Shown piece after piece: positions 44,060 to 51,757 of a stretch of 64,000 nt of DNA (its first letter is position 1; the number at the start of each line of letters is the position of its first letter). The stretch comes from an uncultured Acetatifactor sp. (GTDB lineage Bacteria; Bacillota; Clostridia; Lachnospirales; Lachnospiraceae), in NCBI GenBank assembly GCA_910586485.1, contig CAJUIA010000015.1:1-64000 (forward strand). Reading direction: 5' to 3'. Both the position numbers and the translations under genes were made by a program. The notes beneath the pieces are model-generated. The model saw nothing but the letters and a program-made list of their open reading frames with translations, searched no databases and was not told the origin of the DNA.

Positions 44060-45040
44060 ATGGTATGTAAACAATGTGGTAAGGAGCTTCCGGAAGGAAC
44101 AAAGTTTTGTGTGTTTTGCGGTACGCCCTGCGGTGAGACTGCTGCACCCCAGGCGGGAAATGCGGTAGAGACACCAAAGGCAGATGAAGCACAGCAGGCC
44201 GAAGCAGAAGCTGCCAAGGAGGCGGAGGCTTTCGGAAAAGCAGCAGAGCCTGTAACGGCAGCAGAGCCTAAGGCAGCAGAGGCATCCGGGGAAGCGGCAC
44301 AGCCTGCACCGGCAGCAGAGCCTAAGGCAGCAGAGGCATCCGGGGAAGCGGCACAGCCTGCACCGGCAGCAGAGCCTAAGGCAGCAGAGGCACCCAAGGC
44401 AGCGCAGACTCCTGCTAATAGCGGAGAGAAGCCTCAGGGAGCGAATTCCGGCAATGCCAAGAAGCTGGTGATAATCGGCGTAGCAGCCGCAGCAGCCCTT
44501 GTACTGCTGATCGTGTTCTGCAATCTGCTCTTTGGCAGCTCGCCCAAGAAAGCATTCAAGGCGTATGTAACTGGTGTTTATACCTGTGATTTCAAGAAGA
44601 CGTGGAACAATGGCATTACGGCGAAAAAAGCACAGAAGGCGCTGGATCTGTACGACAAGGATGATTATGAGGACGACTACGAGGATGCCAGGGATGACTG
44701 CGAAGACGAAAAAGAGGACATGAAGGATGACGGCATCAAGTATAAGCTTTCCATTGACATCAAGAGCGTAAAGAAGATCAAGAAAAGCAATAAGGAGTTT
44801 GAATGGGCGCAGGAGTTAATGGAGGACTACTATGACTGTGACGCGGACAAGATCCAGCAGTTTGCTATTTTGGAAGCAAGAGTCAAGGCCGAGTATTATG
44901 AGGACGGCGACAGGGATAGGGATTACGACATAGATACGGGCAGGACGCAGTACCTGCTGGTAAAGATTGGCGGAGACTGGTACATGACCACCTTTTCAAG
45001 GGATGACATCAAGGACTATCTGAAAACCTATTATAAGTAA
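44060..45040 (+). CDS. Zinc-ribbon membrane protein with Ala/Glu-rich repeats
   Basis: This is a 326-residue protein. An N-terminal zinc ribbon CKQCGKELPEGTKFCVFCG has four cysteines in two CxxC pairs. A low-complexity Ala/Glu/Pro region covers about 30-125 and includes exact 18-residue repeats. One membrane helix at about 134-156 is followed by an outside domain with the very acidic block DKDDYEDDYEDARDDCED. Such zinc-ribbon/TM proteins are common in clostridia, and their role is unknown. It has its own strong promoter and a terminator, so it is a single-gene unit. The C-terminus resembles small DUF4878-like stalk domains, which I cannot confirm. Confidence 0.8.
   Translation: MVCKQCGKELPEGTKFCVFCGTPCGETAAPQAGNAVETPKADEAQQAEAEAAKEAEAFGKAAEPVTAAEPKAAEASGEAAQPAPAAEPKAAEASGEAAQPAPAAEPKAAEAPKAAQTPANSGEKPQGANSGNAKKLVIIGVAAAAALVLLIVFCNLLFGSSPKKAFKAYVTGVYTCDFKKTWNNGITAKKAQKALDLYDKDDYEDDYEDARDDCEDEKEDMKDDGIKYKLSIDIKSVKKIKKSNKEFEWAQELMEDYYDCDADKIQQFAILEARVKAEYYEDGDRDRDYDIDTGRTQYLLVKIGGDWYMTTFSRDDIKDYLKTYYK
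44257..44392 (+). repeat. 54-bp tandem repeat inside the zinc-ribbon gene
   Basis: Two and a half copies of a 54-bp unit begin at 44257, 44311 and 44365 and are nearly identical in DNA, encoding AAEPKAAEASGEAAQPAP. Near-identity at synonymous positions indicates recent expansion; copy number probably varies between strains. Confidence 0.85.
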
Positions 45041-45050
45041 ACAGTGAAGG

Positions 45051-45097
45051 AAACCGCCGTCCGGCTAAAGCATATGCACCGCCGGGCGGCGGTTTTT
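45051..45097. terminator. Terminator between convergent genes
   Basis: AAACCGCCGTCCGGC pairs with GCCGGGCGGCGGTTT and is followed by more T. It lies between the zinc-ribbon gene and the minus-strand Rpn gene and could serve both. Confidence 0.8.
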
Positions 45098-45101
45098 GTC
45101 T

Positions 45102-45818
45102 TTAAGATTCCGGTGTTTTTTCACTGCCCAGCGCTTCCAGCACCTTGCACAAGTCATATTCCGGCGCAAACTGTCTGGCAGTATTGATAGCAGGCAGCAG
45201 CTCTTCCAAATTTTCTTCCAGATCCTCGGCTATCTGCTCCGCAGACTTTCCCTTTTTCAACTTCCGGCAGATCAGGTCCAGACGATTTTGCAGGATTCCC
45301 TGCTGGCAGCCTTCCCGGAGGCCCTTATTGTGCCCGTTCTCCATTGCATCCTCACGCACGGCTTCCAGATACGGCTCTTCGTTAAATTCCCATATGCTCA
45401 TCCCTACCACTTCCTCCTTGTACTCCTGAAAGAATTCTCTCAGTATGTTCTCAGCTATACATTCACTTACCGCCTGCCTTACCGCCGCTTCCACATCCGC
45501 GGTTTTCTGAATGCGGCGGACCTTATCCACAAACTGTCTGTATTCCTCCGAAACATAGTGCAGAAATCTTAAGGGTATATTGGGATTTTCCGTGGACTGC
45601 TGTTCGCACAGATACAATTCTCTGCTGAATGTAAATGCCGCGTCGTTTTTGTACTGAACACAGATTGTTCCGGGCAGCGTCACTACGGTCAGCTCGTCCG
45701 GATTTCGATGATCCGTCCCGTTCAGGGCATTGTACAGCTCCAGCAGGTTTGTCCTGTCCCGATAGAGCAGGCAAAACACATTGTCTTTGTAATTACGGTA
45801 AATCATTGCCATAGGCAT
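45102..45818 (-). pseudogene. Rpn-family (PD-(D/E)xK) nuclease gene with large in-frame deletion
   Basis: The intact relatives, recombination-promoting nuclease / transposase-like proteins, are usually above 300 residues. This one has 238. The N-terminus YRNYKDNVFCLLYRDRTNLLELYNALNGTDH and the core NDAAFTF...ELYLCEQQST are present. But LRFLHYVSEEYRQF runs straight into VDKVRRIQKTADVEAAVRQAVSECI, which in relatives lies roughly 90 residues later. The missing part normally holds the TPRFVVFYNG region. The C-terminus with the GHNKGLREGCQQG helix is intact. The reading frame is open, so a product may be made, but nuclease activity is doubtful. Confidence 0.7.
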
Positions 45819-46081
45819 CCTCCTTTTTGGCAGAAAAAGGATCCCGGCTGCTTTTTATCCATTGGTTCCTGTTCCTGCTCTCTTGCAATTAGTGTTTGGG
45901 TACAGAAAGCAGGAATCAACACAAGATAAAGTCAGAAATAACAGAATGTTCCCTATAAGAATCATGCTTTCAAAATGAGAATACCACAGTGAGATCATAC
46001 TGTCAAGAACGGATCGGATTTTTTGGAATACCGCCGGAAGAATGTCTTTATACAAGGTATTCTTCCGGCAGGATGAAATTT

Positions 46082-47491
46082 TTACAACGGGAACTTAAAA
46101 TAATTCTTTGCGTTATAGTAGGAGATATTTTTTACAATCTCGGAGAGAGTGTCATAATCCTGCGGGAATTCACCGTTCTCTACCCAGCTGCCGATCAGAT
46201 TGCAAAGGATTCTGCGGAAATACTCATGCCTGGTATAAGAAAGGAAGCTGCGGGAATCCGTGAGCATGCCTACAAAGCCGGAAAGATTGCCCAGGTTTGC
46301 CAGGGAAACCATCTGCTCTGTCATGCCTGTCTTGTGATCATTGAACCACCAGGCGCTTCCCTGCTGAATTTTTGCCACGGCGGTGGAATCCTGGAAACAG
46401 CCCAGAATACTGCCGATGGACTGATTGTCGTTGGGATTTAAGCTGTACAGGATGGTCCTGGGAAGCTCATCCGTGCGGATCAGGGCATTGAGGAAATCCG
46501 CCATCTGGGAGGAAGGTGCATAGTTATTGATGCAGTCATAGCCGGTATCGGGACCAAGCTTTTCGTACATCAGCGTATTATTGTCGCGCTTACAGCCGTA
46601 ATGAAGCTGCATGGCCCAATCCAGCCTGTGATATTCCCTGCCAACGAAGAGCATGAAGGCAGTCTTAAATTTCAGTTCCTCATCCTTGGTGAGAATCATG
46701 CGGTTTAAGCGCTTTAAGAAAATCTCTTCAATCTCATCCTCGTCAGCGGGGCAGTACATTACATATTCCAGAGCGTGGTCGGACACATTGCAGCCCATGG
46801 AGGCAAAGAATGCCATACGGTTTGTCAGCGCTTTCTTCAGGGCGGCAAAGCTGTTGATTTCTGTCAGTCCGGAAACGGCAGCCAGCTTATCCAGATAGTC
46901 CAGATAGTCAGGCTTTTCGATATTCATTGCCTTGTCGGGTCTCCAGGCAGGAAGAACCTTAACCTCGAAGCTCGCATCCTCCGCAATTTTTTTATGCCAT
47001 TCCAGGTTATCGACAGGATCGTCCGTGGTGCAGATTAAAGTGACGTTGCTCTGCTTAATCAGGTTACGTACGCTCATGGAAGGCTGGCTGAGCTTTTCAT
47101 TGCAGAGCTTCCAAACCTCATCCGCGGTATTTTTGTTCAAGACGCCGTTGTAGCCAAAATATCTTTGCAGCTCCAGATGGCTCCAGTGGAACAGGGGATT
47201 ACCGATGGCATAGCCCAGGCATTCGGCCCATTTGCAGAACTTTTCATAATCGGAAGCATCACCGGTGATATATCTTTCGTCAACACCGCAGGAACGCATG
47301 AAGCGCCATTTATAGTGATCCCCTCCCAGCCATACCTGTGTGATGTTCTCAAACTGGCGGTCTTCGGCGATTTCTTTTGGATTGATGTGGCAGTGGTAAT
47401 CCAGAATCGGCGTGTTTTCCGCATAGTCGTGGAACAGCTTTTTGGCCGTTTCGTTCTCCAACAGAAAATCCTTGTCCATAAATGCTTTCAT
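46082..47491 (-). CDS. uxaC: Uronate (galacturonate/glucuronate) isomerase
   Basis: This 469-residue enzyme of the amidohydrolase-like fold converts D-galacturonate to D-tagaturonate, or glucuronate to fructuronate, in the cytoplasm. Landmarks are AENTPILDYHCHINPKEIAEDR with the metal-ligand His pair, WLGGDHYKWRFMRSCGV, CTTDDPVDNLEWHKKI, and the C-terminal TDSRSFLSYTRHEYFRRILCNLIG. Length is normal. It lies 32 bp behind the LacI-type regulator on the same strand, so the two are co-transcribed from the autoregulated promoter near 48.6 kb, divergent from uxaB-uxaA. Confidence 0.96.
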   Translation of the reverse strand: MKAFMDKDFLLENETAKKLFHDYAENTPILDYHCHINPKEIAEDRQFENITQVWLGGDHYKWRFMRSCGVDERYITGDASDYEKFCKWAECLGYAIGNPLFHWSHLELQRYFGYNGVLNKNTADEVWKLCNEKLSQPSMSVRNLIKQSNVTLICTTDDPVDNLEWHKKIAEDASFEVKVLPAWRPDKAMNIEKPDYLDYLDKLAAVSGLTEINSFAALKKALTNRMAFFASMGCNVSDHALEYVMYCPADEDEIEEIFLKRLNRMILTKDEELKFKTAFMLFVGREYHRLDWAMQLHYGCKRDNNTLMYEKLGPDTGYDCINNYAPSSQMADFLNALIRTDELPRTILYSLNPNDNQSIGSILGCFQDSTAVAKIQQGSAWWFNDHKTGMTEQMVSLANLGNLSGFVGMLTDSRSFLSYTRHEYFRRILCNLIGSWVENGEFPQDYDTLSEIVKNISYYNAKNYFKFPL

Positions 47492-47523
47492 TTTATTACC
47501 TTCTTTCTGCCGCTTAGCGGCGA

Positions 47524-48531
47524 TTATTGAGTGGTGCCCCGACGGATGATCTCGCCGGAAAAAACGGTCTTTTTCGGCATTTCCTTTCCGCTCAGTACCC
47601 CCATGAGGGTGTTGATCAAATGCTGACAGAGGGTTTCCAGCTTATTGTCGATGCTGGTAAGCTCCGGATCGCAGCAATTTACCAGAATAGAGTTGTTATA
47701 TCCCAAAACGCAGAACTCATCCGGCACGGAATATCCCATGAGCTTTGCATATTTTACGGCGGCCAGAGCCAATGTATCGTCCGAGGCGATCACGCCGTGG
47801 AAACGGATGCCTTCGTCGTGAAGCTTTTTCAGGTGTGCGGTCATGGCGGGAATATCCTCGTGAGATCCCTGATAAAACTGTACGAATTCCGCCTCATTTA
47901 ACAGCTGCTTTTCTTTCATGGCCGCAAGATAGCCCGCCAGCTTTTTCTTGCCGCTGTAGGAGGCCGAGTTATAAAAATATACAATATCCCGAATCCCGCC
48001 GGAGATCATCTGCAGGGTGGCCTCATACATAGAGGTAAAGTCGTCGGAGATAACGCTGTAGACATTGGGCGTGTCCAGAGCAGCGTTCAGCAGCATCAGG
48101 GGGAGCTGGGCTGCGGCGTCTGCCACATATTGATTGTCGGCATCGTTTTCGTAAATAAAGTTGGAGCCTGCAAGGATGAGGGCATCCACCTTTTTATGAA
48201 TCAGGAGGCTTACCGCGGCAGCTTTGTCCAAAGGATCATAGCCGGTGCAACAGAGGATGCTGTCGTAACCGTTGGCCCGAAGCTTTTGCTCTATATAATA
48301 GACCGCCTTTGCAAGATAAAGGTCGGAGCTGTCGGCACACAGGATGCCAATGGTTTTCATGGTGTTTAAGCCTAAGCCCCTGGCGAAGGCATTGGGGGTG
48401 TACTCATAGCGGCTGATCACGTCCAGCACTTTTTTTCTGGTTTTTTCGCTGACGCTGCCGCTTCCGTTCAGTACACGTGATACCGTGGCTATGGATACGC
48501 CGGCCTTCTCGGATATATCATAGATGGTCAT
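47524..48531 (-). CDS. LacI-family regulator of the galacturonate genes
   Basis: This 335-residue repressor has an N-terminal helix-turn-helix (MTIYDISEKAGVSIATVSRVLNGSG, residues 1-25) and a periplasmic-binding-protein-like sensor domain to the end (KTIGILCADSSDLYLAKAV; CVLGYNNSILVNCCDPELTSID). It is divergent from uxaB and upstream of uxaC. Two copies of a matching 16-bp operator lie at its own promoter and at the uxaB promoter. The likely inducer is galacturonate or an intermediate, inferred from context. Confidence 0.92.
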   Translation of the reverse strand: MTIYDISEKAGVSIATVSRVLNGSGSVSEKTRKKVLDVISRYEYTPNAFARGLGLNTMKTIGILCADSSDLYLAKAVYYIEQKLRANGYDSILCCTGYDPLDKAAAVSLLIHKKVDALILAGSNFIYENDADNQYVADAAAQLPLMLLNAALDTPNVYSVISDDFTSMYEATLQMISGGIRDIVYFYNSASYSGKKKLAGYLAAMKEKQLLNEAEFVQFYQGSHEDIPAMTAHLKKLHDEGIRFHGVIASDDTLALAAVKYAKLMGYSVPDEFCVLGYNNSILVNCCDPELTSIDNKLETLCQHLINTLMGVLSGKEMPKKTVFSGEIIRRGTTQ

Positions 48532-48561
48532 CGCTGCAAACGCCTTCCTGTAAACCGTGCA

Positions 48562-48577
48562 ATGTAAGCAGTTACAT
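48562..48577. promoter_or_regulatory. LacI-type operator O1
   Basis: ATGTAA-GCAG-TTACAT is a perfect 6+6 palindrome just downstream of the minus-strand promoter of the regulator gene, fitting autorepression. A second copy is at 48681. Confidence 0.75.
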
Positions 48578-48592
48578 AAAGTCTTCTTTTAG

Positions 48593-48621
48593 ATTATATC
48601 CTTACCGATTTCTTTTTTCAA
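48593..48621 (-). promoter_or_regulatory. Sigma-A promoter of the lacI-type gene and uxaC
   Basis: On the minus strand, TTGAAA (48616-48621) and TATAAT (48593-48598) have a 17-bp spacer. Transcription would begin near 48586, with operator O1 just inside the transcript. Confidence 0.8.
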
Positions 48622-48646
48622 GATTTTTTTTGCATTTACAATAGTG

Positions 48647-48675
48647 TTGACGAAAGCATTTTTTGGCGGTAAAAT
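48647..48675 (+). promoter_or_regulatory. Sigma-A promoter of uxaB-uxaA
   Basis: TTGACG (48647-48652) and TAAAAT (48670-48675) have a 17-bp spacer, about 59 bp before the uxaB ATG. The position of this promoter argues against the longer uxaB frame that opens at 48644. Confidence 0.8.
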
Positions 48676-48680
48676 AATGA

Positions 48681-48696
48681 ATGAAAGTGCTTACAT
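48681..48696. promoter_or_regulatory. LacI-type operator O2
   Basis: ATGAAA-GTGC-TTACAT matches O1 with one half-site mismatch and covers the expected uxaB transcription start. The distance from O1 (119 bp) would allow looping. Confidence 0.7.
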
Positions 48697-48733
48697 AATC
48701 TGGCCGTTGGGGCGGCGGAAGGCGAGGGTAAAA

Positions 48734-50194
48734 ATGGAAGTATTAAACAAAACCATGTCCAATAAAAAGGAAAGGCCCGTCAGGGTGGTCCAGTTCGGAG
48801 AGGGAAATTTTCTTCGGGCATTTGTGGATTATATGATCGACATTGCCAATGAGCAGGGGACCTTTGACGGAGATATTGTACTGATCAAGCCCATTGAGTT
48901 TGGCAACCTGGACAGCTTTCATAAACAGGACTGCCAGTATACCGTGTCCTTAAGAGGAAATGTGAACGGCGAGGGAAAGATTATAAACCGGGTGGTGACC
49001 AGCGTGGCGGACGCGGTTGACGCCATCAATGAGTATGAGAAATATCAGGCGCTGGCGGAGATCGAAACTCTTAGATTCGTGGTTTCCAACACCACGGAGG
49101 CCGGCATTGTCTATGATCCTGCAGATCAGTTTGCGCTGAATCCGCCGAAGACTTTTCCGGGCAAGCTGACAAAATTTTTGTTCCACAGGTTTGAGACCTT
49201 CCATGGTGACAAGTCTAAAGGGCTGGTGATGCTTCCCGTGGAATTGATCGACGACAACGGGATTATGCTGCGGAAATGTGTGATGCAGCAGATTGAAAAC
49301 TGGGGTCTTTCCGACGAATTTAAGGCCTGGGTGGAAGAAGCCTGCGTCTTCACGTCCACGCTGGTGGACCGGATCGTTACCGGTTATCCCCGTGCCACGG
49401 AGCAGGAGGAGTGGGAGAAGCTGGGTTACGAGGACCGCATTATGGTTACGGGCGAGCCCTTTGCGCTTTGGGTGATCGAATCCGAAAAGGACATCAGCAG
49501 GGAATTTGACCTGCCGGGGGCGGGACTGCCCGTGATCTTTACCGGGGATCATCATCCCTACAAGCAGCGCAAGGTGCGTATTTTAAACGGTGCCCACACC
49601 TCCTTTGTATTGGCTTCTTACCTTTGCGGCAACGATATTGTAAGGCAGTCCATGGAGGATGAGGATGTACGTAATTTCATGAACAAAACCATTTTTGAAG
49701 AAGTAATCCCCACGCTGACCCTTCCGGAGGATGAGCTGAAGGAATTTGCGGGAGAGGTGGTAAACCGTTTCAACAATCCTTATGTGGATCATGCGCTGCT
49801 GGCAATTTCTTTAAATTCCGTGTCCAAGTGGCGGGCAAGATGTCTGCCCAGCCTGTTGGGATATGTGGACAAATTCGGAAAGCTGCCCGTGCATCTTGCC
49901 TTTTCCATTGCGGCGCTGATGGCGTTTTATCATGGTACGGAGATTCAGGACGGCGTATTAAAAGGCAGCAGAAACGGGCAGACTTATGATATTAAGGACG
50001 ACGGCGCCGTGCTGGAGTTCTTTAAGGATAACTGCGGCAGGGATACCAGGACCTTTGTGACGGCTTATCTGGGCAGGGAGGATTTCCATGGTCAGGATCT
50101 GAATAAGGTGCCGGGGCTTACCGATGCAGTGGTCTCTTATCTGGACGATATTAAGGAAAACGGTATGAGGGCAGCATTATGCAGGATTTCATAA
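48734..50194 (+). CDS. uxaB: Tagaturonate reductase
   Basis: This 486-residue mannitol-dehydrogenase-family oxidoreductase reduces D-tagaturonate to D-altronate with NADH. The nucleotide-binding N-terminus is VRVVQFGEGNFLRAFVDYMID. Catalytic-domain landmarks are VSNTTEAGIVYDP, KGLVMLPVELIDDNG, VTGEPFALWVIE and KVRILNGAHTSFV, where Lys, Asn and His form the conserved active-site set. The ATG at 48734 follows GGCGAGGG and the promoter position. Its last 16 bases overlap uxaA. Confidence 0.94.
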   Translation: MEVLNKTMSNKKERPVRVVQFGEGNFLRAFVDYMIDIANEQGTFDGDIVLIKPIEFGNLDSFHKQDCQYTVSLRGNVNGEGKIINRVVTSVADAVDAINEYEKYQALAEIETLRFVVSNTTEAGIVYDPADQFALNPPKTFPGKLTKFLFHRFETFHGDKSKGLVMLPVELIDDNGIMLRKCVMQQIENWGLSDEFKAWVEEACVFTSTLVDRIVTGYPRATEQEEWEKLGYEDRIMVTGEPFALWVIESEKDISREFDLPGAGLPVIFTGDHHPYKQRKVRILNGAHTSFVLASYLCGNDIVRQSMEDEDVRNFMNKTIFEEVIPTLTLPEDELKEFAGEVVNRFNNPYVDHALLAISLNSVSKWRARCLPSLLGYVDKFGKLPVHLAFSIAALMAFYHGTEIQDGVLKGSRNGQTYDIKDDGAVLEFFKDNCGRDTRTFVTAYLGREDFHGQDLNKVPGLTDAVVSYLDDIKENGMRAALCRIS

Positions 50195-51732
50195 AGATTC
50201 ATGAAAAAGATTCGGTAGTGGTAGCACTGAAGACGATTCCCGCCGGGGAAACCGTGACCGTGGAGGTACAGGGTGAGAACAGACAGATTACCGCGCTGGA
50301 AGAGATTCCCGCCGGGCACAAGATGGCTGTCTGTGATATTCCGGCAGGGGGAGAAATTGTTAAATATGGTTACCGCATCGGCAATGCAAAAGAAGACATC
50401 AGGGCGGGAGCCTGGATACACACGCATAACATAAAGACCGCGCTGGGTGATTTGCTGGAGTATACCTATGAGCCGGCGGCAGCGGCAAAGAGCGGAGAGG
50501 ATTTCACTGCCGTTAAGGCTGCCGAAGGATCCGGAAAAGGGGCGGAAGCTGTGTTTATGGGTTATCAGCGGCCTGACGGCAAGGTGGGCGTCCGCAATGA
50601 GATCTGGATCATTCCGACGGTTGGCTGTGTGAACAATGTGGCTACAGCCATTGCCAGGGAAGCAAATATCTGGAGAATTGCCCAGGGAGAAAAATATTCC
50701 GAGGTGGGAGAGGTGATTGCCTTTCCTCATCCTTACGGCTGCTCCCAAATGGGGGATGATCAGGAGCATACCAGAAAGATTCTGGCGGATCTGATTAACC
50801 ATCCCAACGCAGGCGGCGTGCTGGTGCTGGGACTGGGCTGTGAGAACAGCAATATTGACGTGCTGAAGTCCTATATCGGGGATTATGATGAAGAAAGAGT
50901 GAAGTTCGTGGTGGCCCAGGAATGGGAGGACGAGATAGAAAGGTCCCTGGAGGTGATCCGGGAGCTGGCAGACTATGCCGCCGGATTTAAGCGGGAGCCG
51001 GTCAGCGTAAGCAGGCTGGTGATCGGCATGAAGTGCGGCGGCAGCGACGGACTTTCCGGAATTACCGCCAATCCGCTGGTGGGCCGGTTTTCCGACAAGC
51101 TGATCGGTCTTGGCGGCACTACCATTCTTACGGAGGTGCCGGAAATGTTCGGCGCGGAGACCATACTCATGAACCGCTGTGCCGACAAGGAGCTTTTTAA
51201 TAAGACGGTGGATCTGATTAATGATTTTAAAAATTATTTCAAGAGTCATAACCAGACCATTTATGAGAATCCTTCCCCCGGAAACAAAAAGGGTGGGATT
51301 TCCACCCTGGAGGATAAGTCTTTGGGCTGCACCCAGAAATCGGGCAGCGCACCAGTCCGCGGCGTGCTGCAGTACGGGGATCAGGTGGAGACGGCGGGCC
51401 TGAATCTGCTCAGTGCCCCCGGAAATGATCTGGTGGCTGCTACGGCGCTTGCGGCGGCGGGAGCCCATATTGTCCTCTTTACCACCGGCCGGGGAACGCC
51501 CTTTGCTTCCCCCGTTCCCACGGTAAAGATTTCCACCAATTCCGGGCTGGCAGGCAGAAAGTCCAACTGGATTGACTTTAATGCCGGTGTGCTGGTGGAG
51601 GACAAAACCATGGAAGAAGAGACGGAGGCGCTGTTTGATTATGTGGTGGAGGTGGCTTCCGGAAAGCTGGTCCGCAGCGAGGCGGCAGGCTTCCATGATA
51701 TGGCCATATTTAAGCAGGGCGTGACGCTGTAA
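50179..51732 (+). CDS. uxaA: Altronate dehydratase
   Basis: This 517-residue iron-dependent dehydratase turns D-altronate into 2-keto-3-deoxygluconate. The N-terminal SAF domain covers about residues 1-95 (IHEKDSVVVALKTIPAGE, then RIGNAKEDIRAGAWIHTHN with the metal-site His). The C-terminal UxaA domain begins FMGYQRPDGKVGVRNEIWIIPTVGCVN and has FPHPYGCSQMGDDQEHT, LGLGCENSNID, KCGGSDGLSGITANPLVGR and TGRGTPFASPVPT. It starts inside the 3' end of uxaB, so the two are translationally coupled. Confidence 0.95.
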   Translation: MQDFIKIHEKDSVVVALKTIPAGETVTVEVQGENRQITALEEIPAGHKMAVCDIPAGGEIVKYGYRIGNAKEDIRAGAWIHTHNIKTALGDLLEYTYEPAAAAKSGEDFTAVKAAEGSGKGAEAVFMGYQRPDGKVGVRNEIWIIPTVGCVNNVATAIAREANIWRIAQGEKYSEVGEVIAFPHPYGCSQMGDDQEHTRKILADLINHPNAGGVLVLGLGCENSNIDVLKSYIGDYDEERVKFVVAQEWEDEIERSLEVIRELADYAAGFKREPVSVSRLVIGMKCGGSDGLSGITANPLVGRFSDKLIGLGGTTILTEVPEMFGAETILMNRCADKELFNKTVDLINDFKNYFKSHNQTIYENPSPGNKKGGISTLEDKSLGCTQKSGSAPVRGVLQYGDQVETAGLNLLSAPGNDLVAATALAAAGAHIVLFTTGRGTPFASPVPTVKISTNSGLAGRKSNWIDFNAGVLVEDKTMEEETEALFDYVVEVASGKLVRSEAAGFHDMAIFKQGVTL

Positions 51733-51757
51733 GGCGTATTGTCTGCGGGAGCTTAAA

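Noticed and set aside
48644..48733. Longer N-terminus for uxaB
   Set aside because: The frame would start before the -10 box and operator of its own promoter; the ATG at 48734 fits homolog length.
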